Shown one piece after another: positions 1-12,113 of a DNA stretch of 64,000 nt. Where the stretch lies: contig OZ022509.1 of the NCBI GenBank assembly GCA_963989385.1, positions 53,983,431-54,047,430 on the forward strand, in the 5' to 3' direction. A model generated the notes under the pieces. The model saw only the letters and a program-made list of their open reading frames with translations. It was not told where the DNA came from and did not search any database. The position numbers and the translations under genes were made by a program. Numbering within the stretch: the first letter of the stretch is position 1; every line of letters begins with the position of its first letter. The DNA comes from Ctena decussata (taxonomy: Eukaryota; Mollusca; Bivalvia; Lucinida; Lucinidae).

Positions 1-484
1 CATCACATTCTATGTTGTGCAACAGATATCGTACTTTTTGTGTTTGTTAAATATTCCAAACAGAAGCAAAATATTCTGAGAATGTAGCTAAATAAAAAAA
101 TGTCATAAATTGTTTTGGAGAAAGATAATGCAATTATTTGTAAATAGTCCATTTTTTTATTAAAATATTTTTAAGATATTTTCCATGCATAATGACCATT
201 ATTTCTGCATCATACTTGAACTGTTCATACTTAGTAAGAATTTCATTGTCATTGTAGTTCCTGATATAACTATTTACTGAGGTGCAGAGGAGCTGGGATT
301 CGATCCAAAATAATTATAAGCTACTGTTATTAGAGCAGCCTTGATGAGGCAGTTCCAATGAGGGACAACAACATGGGTTGTTATGGAGCATATTAACAGA
401 ATTTATCTTATAATTATCGTCACCAACCACCCTTTATTGGTCTGTCAGTATGCTTAATTATGATACTTTGAGCATATATAAAAA
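1..484. other. No gene seen
   Basis: AT-rich sequence with no coding region, motif or repeat that I can support. Confidence 0.5.
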
Positions 485-660
485 ATCAAATCAAATCAAA
501 TTCTTTATTACTCTTAGGTTACACATGTATGTAACAACATAAGGAGCAATCTATATGTGCATTTCAAAACAACTTTATGGCGAACATTTTCACAACAATT
601 CCAACATACAAACTTGAGGGCAACATCGTAGGTATTATATAATAAGAGCTGAAAATAAGT
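485..660 (-). repeat. Possible 3' end of a retrotransposon
   Basis: A short pentameric tract (TCAAA repeated) followed by TTCTTTATTACTC reads on the minus strand as a 3' end with a (TTTGA)n-type tail. A loosely similar stretch starts near 20,880. Weak evidence only. Confidence 0.25.
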
Positions 661-670
661 TTAACTATTC

Positions 671-804
671 CGAGAAAGAGAAAGAAAGAGAGAGAGAGAG
701 AGCCCAACAGGCACACAATGTTGAATCAACCTTGAATAAACCCTGATTCAACATCGTGACGTTGAATCATGGTTGAATCAAGGTTGTTCCAACCTCGTGT
801 GTGC

Positions 805-846
<42 letters not shown>
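671..846. repeat. (GA)n microsatellite interrupted by a small inverted repeat
   Basis: GA/GAAA repeats occupy about 671-702 and 807-846. Between them, 703-806 is an imperfect inverted repeat with GGCACACA...TGTGTGCC ends and repeated TTGAATCA motifs. A small MITE inserted inside the microsatellite is the simplest reading. Confidence 0.7.
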
Positions 847-847
<1 letters not shown>

Positions 848-938
848 ATTTCAATCAATCATCACATATAACTAGTACATCCTTACTTTCTATGTAGCTA
901 TGCATTCTTTACTGTTGCATGTTTATAACTTTTGTTAG

Positions 939-1037
939 ACGCCTTCATTGCATTCATTCAAGAAATGCAGTGGACCGAAACGCCTTAACCGGTTAAGGCT
1001 GATTCAGTCCGTGCATTTCATGAATGAGCAAGAGGCG
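939..1037. repeat. Palindromic MITE
   Basis: Arms ACGCCTTCATTGCATTCATT and its near complement fold back around CCTTAACCGGTTAAGG, giving a hairpin of about 99 bp. Confidence 0.6.
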
Positions 1038-1296
1038 TGTTGTACAATTCTAATTCTTGTGAATGGAATATATTGCTGTTGTAGACCAAAAGTAATAATA
1101 ATAATAATAAATGGATTTTAACCAGTACTTTATGGTGAGTTTTAATACTTATGCTATTCTACTTATCCTGCACTGTCTTCGTCCTAAACCTCTGGACATT
1201 TCCAACTCTTTCAAGTGGGCTCTTCCATCTTCCGACTTGGGAAAGTCCACCTGGTCTAATAGGAAATTTTCAACAAACAAAACGAGGGAGCTAACA

Positions 1297-1346
1297 GTGC
1301 AGACCCCGGTCCGAGTGCTTTTCAGCACTCTGGCCCCGGTCTGCAC
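1297..1346. repeat. 50-bp hairpin
   Basis: GTGCAGACCCCGG and CCGGTCTGCAC arms flank GAGTGCTTTTCAGCACTC. A second weaker inverted pair (GCAGTCCGATCAGAG / CTCTGATCGGACTG) lies at about 1775-1867. Confidence 0.6.
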
Positions 1347-2497
1347 AGTTCGCCTGGAGATGTCCAAATCTTTAGGGGGAAAAATCGATCATGCTATAAA
1401 GCTAAAAAGATACATAATAATTTGTGTTGTAAAACGCTTTGCATACACACGCACACTCGTTCACGCCGAATTTCATATACATTTTGACTACAAAATATTG
1501 CCCCCTTCCGCCGCAGCGGGCACATGGCGTAGGATTGACGTCGATGCGACGTCGTTGCGTCGCACCGACGTCATTGCGACGTCATTACATCGTCGTAGGA
1601 ACGTAAATTATACTTTTTTCCGGGACAAAACGGATTTAACCAGAAATATTGCTAAATTTCATCAGTCTCAAATTGGACTGCATTATCATACGGTATGTAT
1701 ATACTGATGCTGCCGCACGCTAAGGCGCTTCATGAATACAGGAACACAGACGACCAGGATCAGCTTGCAAACCTGCGCAGTCCGATCAGAGCTGCTTTTG
1801 TACCTATCAATCCACGAATTTCAGGAAATCATCAGCATGAATATTAGAAACTCTGATCGGACTGTGCACGCGCCGCCGCGAGATCACACCGCCCGCGCAT
1901 GCGCCAGCATGAGCGAATCAGATCCCATAGAGACATGCATATATATAACCAGTTTATAGCTGGCAGCATATTTTCTTTCTTACAAGATTTTATTGTATTT
2001 TTAGCAAAAAAGAATCTCGCAACAGGTTACTACATTGCAGGTAAAAGCTGTTAAAATACATGATGTGAAAACAAGGGGATAAATGCATAATTGCTGCCGT
2101 AATTTCACGAAGTGATACATAGATTCACAAATATCTATCTCAACATTTGTACAACATATGCATATGTATGAATGCCGTCGCATCCGCGCAGCCTCATCCG
2201 AGTCCTTCATATTCGTACAATCTATGAATCCTGAGGCATCTATAAGAGACAAGTGACGACTCAGATCAGTCTGCGCAGATGCGCGCATTCTTTAGAATGT
2301 ATAAAGCACAAAAGGCTACATCAATATATTTCGTCGCATAGTCAAGGACCTCTTTCGAAACTATAATTATAGAAATATTATATAAGTGTTGTATTGTAAT
2401 CAGTTTTCATAATTATTTCAATGAAATTTGACAAGTTTCTTTGAGTTGTTGCATTTTGATTGTTCATCAATTCATTAAACTTTAAGATGTTTGGGTA

Positions 2498-2761
2498 TCA
2501 TGTAAAGTAGGGTTGTATAAATTTTTTCCTTTGTTCAGTAAAAAATACGCATTTCATTATGTAGTGAAATTCATCGCCTACTTCAAAACCACAGAGATTA
2601 CAAATTCTTTCATTTACTGGTTTAGATTGCCAGCGTCCCAATTCGACTGGTAGCTTATGATTTCTGGTTCTGAAAGCAGTTAATATTCTGCAAAGTTTAT
2701 TTGGCAAGTTTTTGAAATATAAATCAAAATCAAAATAATTCAATGTATAACTTGGGAACAA
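2498..2761 (-). mobile_element. Truncated LINE: C-terminal zinc-knuckle of a reverse transcriptase ORF
   Basis: An open stretch of about 87 codons carries NHKLPVELGRW, ERICNLC and GDEFHYIMKC. This matches the conserved C-terminal region (C-x2-C...H-x4-C knuckle) downstream of the reverse transcriptase in many animal non-LTR retrotransposons. No RT catalytic motif is present, so this is a dead 5'-truncated copy. Family identification is from remembered motif shape. Confidence 0.6.
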
Positions 2762-3184
2762 ACTTTACAGCACTAAGGACAGGTCTGCACAGATCAACCT
2801 GATTACAGTATATTTCTGTTTATTCCGCTCTAGAGAAACATTTTACTCAGTATTTTATTATGTATTTTTGGGAAAAAAGCGACAATATATATTCAAACAT
2901 GCACATGTTAAAATGCAGAAAAACGCAGATGTGAACCTAATTGTATAACGTTTTTCATAACACTTATTTATGGATTTTTTCTGTTTCTTTTCTTTTCCTT
3001 CTATTTTTATACCATAAGTTACCTAAATATTTGGACACTAACAAACTACTGTAATTCCAGCATATCTAATTGCCCTTCTTTGTGTCAGTCTAATGGTCTG
3101 GAACCTAAAACTTTTTCAAGTGGAAAATATAAAATTTTATGTATTCTGAGATATTTTAAAATTCTGTGTGTTTATATTGAAAAC
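2762..3184. other. No gene seen
   Basis: AT-rich DNA with many short stop-interrupted frames; nothing recognisable. Confidence 0.4.
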
Positions 3185-4191
3185 AAGAGCTGGTGCCTGA
3201 CAGCATAGCTCTCCTGAATAGGTGCTTGCCCATCACACAGTCGCTATGGTGGTGTGGACTGCTATGCATAAAACTTCAGGCAAGCATGTCCATAATGACA
3301 ATACATTTATAAACAAAAGCTATCTCAGAATTAAAATAAAAAAAAAATCCACATGAAACTTCAAAGTCCATGAGCTTGAGCTCAAAGAACTAAGGAGGGG
3401 AGGGGGGGGGGGGGGCCTAGGATGTATCAAAACTTTGAACCATTATCTAACATCAGTCCAAATATTAGTATCAACTGAGTCCATCGGGGCACTATGAAAT
3501 TATGTCTTCATAAATATAAAACTTTAACCACAATCTTTAAGACAAAATTCAAAGTCGATGACCTTGACTTCAAGGTCATCCAGTGGGGTAAGTATATAGT
3601 GTTTTGTAAAAGCTCAAAAAAGTGTCTAACATCAGTTCAAGTGTAAACTAAATCTCTGCCAAGCATTATGAATCAGTATGCAATTAGAAAACTTTATTAA
3701 AGACCAAATTTCCTAAGTCCCTGACCTTGACATCAAGGTCACTGAACGGGGTTGGGGTAGTACTCTGTAAAACTTTGGACTAATATCTAGGTACAGTGCA
3801 AATATAAAAAGAATTCATCTATGGGTTCAGGAGATATATGTCTTTAAAAAACTTTAACCAAAATATCCAATCAATAAAAAGACAATTCTCTAAGTCCATG
3901 ACCTTGACATCAAGGTCACTGAGGGGGGTGGGGGTAGTACCTTGGAAAACTTTGGACCAATATCTAACTACAATGCAAGTATCAAAGGAATTCATCAATG
4001 GGTTAAGGAGATATTGGGCTTTATAAAACTTTAACCAAAACATCCAGTACAAAAAACTCCCAATTTTCTAAGTCCATGGCCTTGACAGCAAGGTCACGGA
4101 GTGGGGTGGGGGTGGTACCCTGTTAAACCTTGGACCAATATCAAACTACAGTGCAAGTATCAAAAGAATCCATCCATGGGTAAAGGAGATA
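3185..4191 (+). mobile_element. PEARL-type element, left part (split by insertion)
   Basis: Begins AAGAGCTGGTGCCTGACAGC and carries roughly 190-bp degenerate units, each with TGACCTTGA-CA-TCAAGGTCA or a close variant. It is collinear with the intact copy at 52,523-53,680 up to GGAGATAT, then breaks. The matching right end resumes at about 8,470. Confidence 0.7.
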
Positions 4192-4439
4192 TTTATACAT
4201 AACCAACAATGTTATTTGAAAATACAGTTTATTATTATGTTAACTTTATCTACACAAGCAGATATTCATAACAAGTAAAAATTAAGTACTAAAAACTAAC
4301 TATTTCTTAAAAAGGCTATCACTATTTTTGGCTCTGCCATTCAAGGGGCTGCTCCTTCATAGTTTGGCCCTGAAATTGCATAACTGAGACCTGGGGGTAG
4401 CCTTGTAACGGTAGAAGTGCTGAAGAATAGGCTTTGCTG

Positions 4440-5110
4440 ATGACAGCCTGAGGGGAGGCTTGACGGAGCATCTCAGGCTTGAATGAGGCATGTTGTGGAG
4501 ACCTGAGGGGAGGCTTGACGGAGCTATCTCAGGTTCCAAAGAAGCTTGAATACCTTCACAGGGAGATCCTGTGATGCCTGAGGGGAGGCTCGACGGTGCA
4601 TCTCAGGCGTGAAAGAAGCATGCTATGGAGACCTGAGGGGAGGCTTGATGGAGCTATCTCAGGTCTCAAAGAGGCTTGAGTACCTTCACAGGGATCCTGT
4701 GATGCCTGAGGGGAGGCTCGACGGTGCATCTCAGGCGTGAAAGAGGCATGCTGTGGAGACCTGAGGGGAGGCTCGACGGTGCATCTCAGGTCCCAAAGAG
4801 GCTTGAATACCTTCACAGGGAGATCCTGTGATACCTGAGGGGAGGCTCGACGGTGCATCTCAGGCGTGAAAGAGGCATGCTATGGAGACCTGAGGGGAGG
4901 CTCAACGGTGCATCTCAGGTCCCACAGAGGCTTGAATACCTTCACAGGGAGATCCTGTGATACCTGAGGGGAGGCTCGACGGTGCATCTCAGGCGTGAAA
5001 GAGGCATGCTTTGAAGACCTGAGGGGAGGCTCGACGGAGCATCTCAGGTCTAACAGAGGCTTGAATGCTATTGAATGAAATGATTCTCTAGAGGCCTGAG
5101 GGGAGGCTTG
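4440..5110. repeat. Tandem array, about 131-bp units
   Basis: Units contain CCTGAGGGGAGGCTCGACGG twice, alternating GGCGTGAAAGAGGCATGCT and CAAAGAGGCTTGAATACC segments, so each ~131-bp unit is itself two ~60-70-bp subunits. Four good units start near 4576, 4706, 4838 and 4968, with decayed ones on each side. Related looser repeats continue to about 6,300. The minus-strand ORF here is a by-product of repeat periodicity. Confidence 0.75.
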
Positions 5111-6425
5111 ACTGAGCTATCTCAAGGCCTACGAGATGCATGAATACCAAGACCTGACCAGGCTACTCCCAGGTATGTTTAAACCACACCATGATTTTGG
5201 GGGTTAGTAAAGGCCAAACGAGTTTGATGCTAATCAAATGAGGCCCCCAAAATGTAGAACCAAGAAGAAAGAGGAGGAAGTAGTTAAGACAAAACCACTC
5301 ATTGTGGACCCCGAAACTCATCCGCTACCGGATACTTGATAATTATTCCCGGATATGACAGTTTCTCTTCAAATTTGGCTGTGTTTGGGAATGCTGAGTT
5401 TCCTCTTGGAATTCTCTACTGTACATCTGGGAACCTTAACATATGTATCCCACATAGCACCACGAGTTCCAACGACCAAACGTTTTTATCATCTGATCCT
5501 CACTCCCACAAGAGCTGCTGTTGTAGCAGCCTCAAAACAACATGAAAGTCCACCATATTTTGATTATGTATCACCCAATCGCTCTAAGATACTCCACAAG
5601 TATAACAGAAACAACTCTCTGCTAAATGGTTGCTTTTGAGAGTCTAGGAATAGTGGGGCACTGCTGCAGGCTTATTGTCTTGGGGGCAGCTAACTTCTAA
5701 GTATCTTTGCAACTCTATGGCTAACCTGGGATTCAACCCAAAAAGTCAGACAGCTAATAACTTTGCTCACTATGACAGTCTGTGCATATAATGGAATGAC
5801 TACTCTACCAATAAGGCTTGAGACCAAGGCAAGAAATGTGCAAATTCAAAGCCTTGGAAAATTTATGTCAACGTGCATGACAGGTTTGACATCTGAGGCT
5901 GAGCTAAAGCTGTGAAAAGGTGCTCTCTTTCAATGAATGCTGGGTATCCTTGACGGCCTGAGAGAAAGGAATGAAATGGTGTTGTCTCATAAATGAGAGC
6001 TAAGCTTGAAGCGATGCTGTCTTGGGGCCTTGGAACAGGCCTGAAAACAGTGCAGACTGATAGGATTCAACCCAGAGGCCTGAGAGAGATCGAGGCCTGA
6101 AACGGTGATGTCTCATGGCCAGTGCAGGCATGAAAAACAGCGCAGGAAAGGGGTCATTCCTGAGCCTGAGAGCTAGGCATGAAACAGTGCTGTCTCATGG
6201 CTGGAACGGGCATGCAGAACCAGTACTAGTTAAGTAAGGGTAATCCCTAAGCCAGAGCACTAGGCATGAATGAAGCTGCCCATGGCTCCAATCGGGCTTG
6301 AGACTAAAACGGTTGCAGTGTTGGATTATCAAGGCTTTGCAGACTCGGTCAGGCATTATTGTGCAGACGGAACAGTATGAGACATGGATGCTGAGACATG
6401 AATGCTGATGGTGCTTGGGGTAAAT

Positions 6426-7401
6426 CAGGGCTCGGGAAATATTGAAAATTGAATCGGTCCAGCCGATGACGTCATCACCTAACTTCACTATGCGGGTGCC
6501 GGGGGGACGATATAACGATCTTCGCTGAATACCCCCACCCACTAATGAAAACCCCCATGTTTACATGTTCGTAGCGCATGTTTAGCCCTAGATAGACATG
6601 TTTGCTGCTTACCTGACACAATGAAAATCAGCGCTGAAGTAGCAATTTAGTCCCTTTGTTCTAACTTATTGTGAAACATGTGCTTTAAAATACGCAAAAA
6701 GAAAAGCGAAAGTAGCCATGCCGGAACCACATGATTCGTCTTGCCGCCGGTTCGTATGGGTCAAAAACTATTGAGCTGGTAACCAATATTCTTATTCGAG
6801 TTTTTCATTCGAGTTAATTCCCTTGCCCGTGAAATCTGTTTTTTCTTTCAAAAAGGTACCTTCGGACGAATAAAAAGATACTTATTTGCGCGAGTACTGA
6901 CGTCGCCTATAAACAATAACAAGCCTACTGATAATCAAATCAGGTTTAAGCTTTGTTGTTGTTGTTTTTTTCGCATGTAAAAGTCTTTTATAATGTTTTC
7001 TTTGGAAGTAATCACTGACTACTTTACACAGCCTTTTTTTCCCCGAGCGTCGGCCTGTGTATTCTGTATATGAGGTGACCTCAGATTGGTGACACGTGAC
7101 ATGCGCTATTTATCGAAGTCTTCTAAAAACATGTTCACACCTTGGCAAGACAATCGGAGCTGTGATTATCTTTGATAAATTTTAACACGTTGTTGATTAA
7201 ATTGATGTAAACAACCCAATTAACTTTTAATGCAGTGCCGTAAACATCGATGAAAATAGCCGAAACATCAGAATCAAAGAAAATATCCTAAGTATTGGGC
7301 CAATATGGGACCGATTTTTTGGGGCTTTGGGCTGTTTTCAATCGGTCCGAATTTCTGAATTTCGGTCTGGGACCGAAAAAATACGGTTTTCCGGAGCCCT
7401 G
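6426..7401. mobile_element. Non-autonomous hAT-type element with 8-bp target duplication
   Basis: Ends are CAGGGCTC...GAGCCCTG with longer imperfect inverted repeats (GAATCGGTCC / GGACCGAAA inside). It is flanked on both sides by GGGTAAAT (6418-6425 and 7402-7409). The 8-bp duplication and CAGGG terminus fit the hAT superfamily. 976 bp, no transposase ORF. Confidence 0.85.
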
Positions 7402-8469
7402 GGGTAAATTCCCTAAATCAGGTTAGCCTGAATTGGTAATAAGTCAAACTGTTACATACCTGCTTGATAAGTGTTATTTTGGGGAAAAGAAGGCCAAATG
7501 ATTTGAGAAAGAAAAAAAAAACCTTAATCATTCAACAACCCCAAGTGCTTGAGGAAAACACAAACCAGACCATTCACACTAAGCAGGGTGATATCAAACT
7601 TCTGACACCTCTTCATACCCTAAAATCAAATATTACAAATTATACATAACTCCAAACACCTAGATTTGCAGTTTTTTCCTACATGATAACTGCGCATGAT
7701 TTTCATCCGGACTGTAGTAGAGGGGTTAGAGGAGCCCTTGGCATGTCGCAGAATGTCCCAGATTTACTACCATCGGGGGGCAAATGAGGCAAGTAATGTC
7801 AACCCAGCAGCAAATTGGTAAAGTTGGTACCTGTTTGAATTAACGAAGATTAAAGGCAACAAAAGGAGTGGAATGAGCTTTTACCTCATATGCTATGCTG
7901 ATTTTTAAACTGGAGACATGCTGATTCAACAATGTCAAAGTCACAACTGACCAAAGCTATGCTACATTGTTCTACTTGATAATCTCTGATTGGTTGCCTT
8001 TAAGTATTCTGTCCTCCCATTGGTCAGAGCTAATGACCAATAGGGAGAAACTCCTATCTGAACTAACACCCTGCACCTGCACTCTTAGACAAAGAGACAG
8101 TTATATAATTCCAATATACACTGTCTGCTGGCATTTAGAAAAGAATTCCATTCCCCAATAAACACCCTGCACCTGCAGCTAAGGATTAAGCCAATACACA
8201 AGCTAGACTGCAGGTGTCCAGAACACTTGCAGGTATTAAACATAGACAAAGTTCAGACCCCTTCTGATCTGGGTCTATCCAGATCCATCCCTGATCATAA
8301 TCTACATATACAGAAACTGGCTGCAGCACATAACAATTGATAATGCTTTACACTAATATAAATGTTGAAACACATTGTCAGGTCATAGTCTCTGTCTGAT
8401 CATGATCTACAGTGAGACAGACAACTATGAGTATAAGTTATGTATAAACCACAATTATAAAAATTGCCA
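7402..8469. other. Non-coding remainder of the insertion
   Basis: No gene seen. CACCCTGCACCTGCA is repeated near 8068 and 8163, and GTCTGATCATGATCTACA-like segments recur. Confidence 0.4.
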
Positions 8470-8577
8470 TTAGGTCTTTAAAAAACTTTAACCAAAACAT
8501 CCAATCGGACGCCGACGCGGATGCCGACGCCAGGGTGACAACAATAGCTCCTCCTGAACTTTCGTTCAGGCGAGCTA
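8470..8577 (+). mobile_element. PEARL-type element, right end
   Basis: Contains a GACGCCGACGCGGATGCC tract, then TAGCTCCTCCTGAAC-TTTC-GTTCAGGCGAGCTAAAA, a 3' hairpin followed by CTAA. Matches 53,560-53,680, completing the copy that started at 3,185. Confidence 0.7.
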
Positions 8578-8789
8578 AAAAGGGGCAAACTATGAGTAGT
8601 AAAGCTATTTCTACCCTACAATTAATTTCAGATTCATTATCCTATCCTAAATAGTTCTGAGTAAACACACTTTTATATTTTGGCTAGTAATAGGAAAATT
8701 AATGAGAATATGAAGCCAATTACTGTACAGGAGATGTATCTCCTATTTCTGACTGAATCTGTATTGAAAGCCACTTTGTCAAAATTAGA

Positions 8790-9605
8790 GGGTGGTTGGG
8801 AGGTGGGATGGTGCTGTGTATAACTTCTAATGCCGGGCGTCCTACTGATTTGGAACATAGGGCAAGGGCTTACTGTGCTTGCAGTAGGTGTGCAGGCCCG
8901 GATCCAGACCACCGCGTTCTGGTGGGGTTCTGGATAACTTGTGGGGATGGAAGGTGCCGAGATGTGTGTTTTTGGGGAGGGGGGAGGGGCTGTGTGTTAG
9001 TGGGGATTGAAAATATATAACATAAATAGGGATCGTTTTGTTAAGAATTTTTGATAATGTCCTTTATGCCATGAAATATATGTTGTGATAACTCATTAGA
9101 ATCGCCTCGCCGAGGCGATTCTAATGAGATGTCACAACATATGCTTTAATTCAACCAGGCCCAGGTGGTGGGGCTGAAGCCCCAAAGCCCACCCCATGGA
9201 TCCGGGACTGGGTGGGAGTTGTTTGGACGTTGGTGCCGAGATGTGTGTTTTGGGGGAGGGACTGGGGTGTGAGTGGGGCTTGAAAATATATAATATAAAT
9301 AGGGATCGTTTTGTTGACAAGTTTTGATAATGTTGTTTTTGCCATGAAATATATGTTGTGATAACTCATTAGAATCGCCTCATAACTCATTAGAATTGCC
9401 TCGCTGAGGCGATTCTAATGAGTTGTCACAACATAAAATATGTTTTAATTCAACCAAGCCCAGGTGGCGGGGCTGAAGCCCCAAAGCCAACCCCATGGAT
9501 CCGGGACTGGGTGGGGTGGGGTTGTTTGGACATTTTTTCTCTCGTCTATCATTTCTCCTCTTTCTCCCTCTCTCTGGGAGATGGCCCAAAACAATCAATC
9601 AGTCG
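8790..9605. mobile_element. Repeat carrying a nested hAT-type insertion
   Basis: Outer sequence (GGTGGGATGGTGCTGTGTAT... and ...TTGTTTGGACATTTTTTCTC...CCAAAACAATCAATCAGT) is matched, uninterrupted, at about 43,857-44,105. The extra 617 bp at 8893-9509 is therefore an insertion. Confidence 0.65.
8893..9509. mobile_element. Tandem pair of hAT-like MITEs with perfect central palindrome
   Basis: Two copies of the family also seen singly at 35,974-36,280 (8893-9210 and 9211-9509). Ends CAGGCCCGGATCCAG and TGGATCCGGGACTG. Each has a central palindrome made of CTCATTAGAATCGCCTCG and its complement (about 9077-9144, and an expanded one at about 9345-9440). Confidence 0.7.
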
Positions 9606-9745
9606 TGAAAATTAAATGCAGAATGTAAGTGCATTACCAGTGACTTCTACCATTTGACACTTCTGAAATAGTTGATATTCTATTTGGGACAAAATTAAAA
9701 TTATTTTGAGCTGTCCCAGTACTTACATCATTACCGTATTCACAA

Positions 9746-10419
9746 TCACAGTATCCGAACGCACTGTACCCTCTCTTCCGGTTTTCATAGCGTTGAATCG
9801 AGAGTACAAAATTCGCTTATAACCAGTAGCCGGAAATCATTAGGTTTTGAGTTTTTATCCGGAATCTACTGCGTCATTTATAGTTATTCAGCTTCGAAAA
9901 TGTAAAGAGGTTCGTTTGATATAATTTTCTCTTCGGTCTTTTACTTTATTGCCCTGTACAATGAAAAACTCCTTGCCGTCGCAGATTTTTTTTTCCGAAC
10001 AGCTTAATTTAACACGAGATTGTGTTGTGCAAAACTTATCTATCATTCTTTTATCAAAACTAACAAACTGTAGATTGATAACGCCTTCCGTTTATTCTAA
10101 AGATTTTTTATAAAACATGTAAGAAAATGCTCAAAATGGTTTAAGAATCATGCCAAGGGCGATTTGAATACTGTACCAATTAATACCCACCCATACACGA
10201 CATTGTACAGGGTAATAAAGTAAAAGACCGAGGAGAAAATTATATTAAACTTACCTCTTTACATTTTCAAAGCTGAATAGCTATAAATGACGCAGCAGAT
10301 TCCGGATAAAATCTCAAAACATAATGATTTCCGACTACTGGTTATAAGCGAATGTTTGTACTCTCGATTCAACGCTATGAAAACCAGAAGAGATTGTACA
10401 TGTATTTCGGATACTGTGA
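9746..10419. mobile_element. Fold-back element with ~210-bp arms
   Basis: Starts TCACAGTATCCGAA and ends TTTCGGATACTGTGA. The arms are complementary for roughly 210 bp (for example GTTGAATCGAGAGTAC against GTACTCTCGATTCAAC, and CTTCGGTCTTTTACTTTATT against its complement). The 200-bp centre is non-coding. Confidence 0.8.
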
Positions 10420-10700
10420 CAATGGCTTTTTGATTTTCTAAGTTGAGTCAGTTTGATATTTAAAGTGAACTTTCTATATGTCCGTACATAAATATGTCAC
10501 TATAATTTACTTATAATATTGTTATATAACTTACCTTTAAACAAAAATTACCAAACTGAAATTTTCAAGAACCAAAGCAAATTTATCAAGAAGCTCAAAT
10601 CACCAAGTACCTATCTTTACCCATCATGGTTAAAGGATCATTTTCTTTCCTAACTAGAAAATACATATACAATAAAATTTAAGAAATAAATAAATACAAA

Positions 10701-12113
10701 ACCAGAGGACCATTGGTCCTGTAGCTCACCTGAGTCCATTCATCCTTAGCACTCAAGAGTAAGAAACACTGAAGTAAGTTGTACAATTTGGCCTAATTTC
10801 AACTTTGACTGAGTTATTATGCTTGTCCTAGTAAATATTAGCAAGAATAAAAAAAAAACATGTTTGTAAAACTTTTTGCCTAAATATTGCAGTAACACAG
10901 AAATAAATGCCAATTTGCACTTTTCCCAATACAAGTCTATGGAAACTTTAAAATGCCATAGTAATGAAACCATGTGGGCAACAATAATAAAAAACAATAT
11001 GTACGTAGCGGCTCATGTCATGAGCATGTATGCAAAGAGTCAGCTTCATCCCCCTATATGGTTTTTGAGGAAAAGATTTTTAAATATTTTTTTCAAAAAT
11101 ATTTCCTTAATATTGCCATGGCAACAAATCAAATTCTGCAGTTTGGACAAAATTAATAGGAATCATAGAGGACTACTCAAGCAACATTTCTGAAGATAAA
11201 AAATCCAAAAATAACAAGCAAAAACTGCAGCTTTCCATTTTTCCCATTATATTTCAATGGAAACTATAAGTTGCCATACCAACCTAACTGCAGAAGCAAT
11301 TGCCATAAAAAAACTGTAATTATATAGAAGCTTGTACAAAGATCCGTTCTGTAAAGTTTGAGCTTTATCGGCCACATAGTTTCTGCAAAAATGATATTTT
11401 AATATTTTTTCTATTTTTAACCGTTCGGTTGCATTGGCAATCAGCCAAATTGTGCAATTTACATAAATTTCATGTGGTTGATAGAGGACTACTCAAGGAA
11501 CATTTCTGTAAAAGTTTTGTCAAAATATCTGCAGTCACATAGCAATAAATGCAAATTTTCAATTTTCCCATGATAAGTCAATGGCAACTTTATGTTGCCA
11601 TAGCAACCAAACTGCTGGAGCAATTGCCAAGAAAAACAGTATTTGTATAGACAGTAGTACCTAGATCCTTTCTGTGAAGTTTGAGCTTTATTGGTTGTAT
11701 AGTTTCTGAGGAGATGATTTTTGAATATCTTTTCTATTTTTAACCATTTAGCCTAATAGTGCAATTTACATAAATTTCATGTGGTTGATAGAGGACTACT
11801 CAAGGAACATTTCTGTAAAGTTTTGTCAAAATATCTGCAGTCACATAGCAATAAATGCAAATTTTCAATTTTTCCCATACAAGTCAATGGAAACTTTAAG
11901 TTGCCATAGCAACCAAAGTTCTGAAGCGATTTGGATAGAAAACAGTATTATTGGTTCCCCCTGCCTATAGATGCTATATATGAAATTTGGTAACAATGGG
12001 CCTTGTAGTTTCAGAGGAGATGTCTTTTGAAAATATTGACGGACGACGGACGGACGACGGATGCCTGCCTATACTATAAGCTCACCTGTGAGCCTTCGGC
12101 TCAGGTGAGCTAA
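10701..12113 (+). mobile_element. PEARL-type element, 1.4 kb
   Basis: Starts ACCAGAGGACCATTGGTCCT (palindromic) followed by GTAGCTCACCTGAG. The core holds about three ~320-bp units (TGGTTGATAGAGGACTACTC, ...TTTTGTCAAAATATCTGCAG, ...CCATAGCAACCAAA). It then has a GACGGACGACGG microsatellite and the 3' hairpin AGCTCACCTG...CAGGTGAGCT followed by AAAA. Relatives at 27,261 and 55,597. Confidence 0.75.

Larger units (their letters stand above)
4192..8469. mobile_element. 4.3-kb insertion within the PEARL element
   Basis: Comparison with the uninterrupted relative at 53,541-53,560 shows extra DNA between GGAGATAT and AGGTCTTT. Near the ends are the inverted 12-mers TTTATACATAAC (4192-4203) and GTTATGTATAAA (8437-8448), but the right one is 21 bp inside the break, so exact termini and target duplication are unresolved. 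It contains a tandem array and a hAT-type element; no transposase is visible. Confidence 0.5.

Noticed and set aside
4357..4858. Minus-strand ORFs with RCTVEPPLR repeats
   Set aside because: Direct product of the ~131-bp tandem array; no conservation beyond the DNA repeat.
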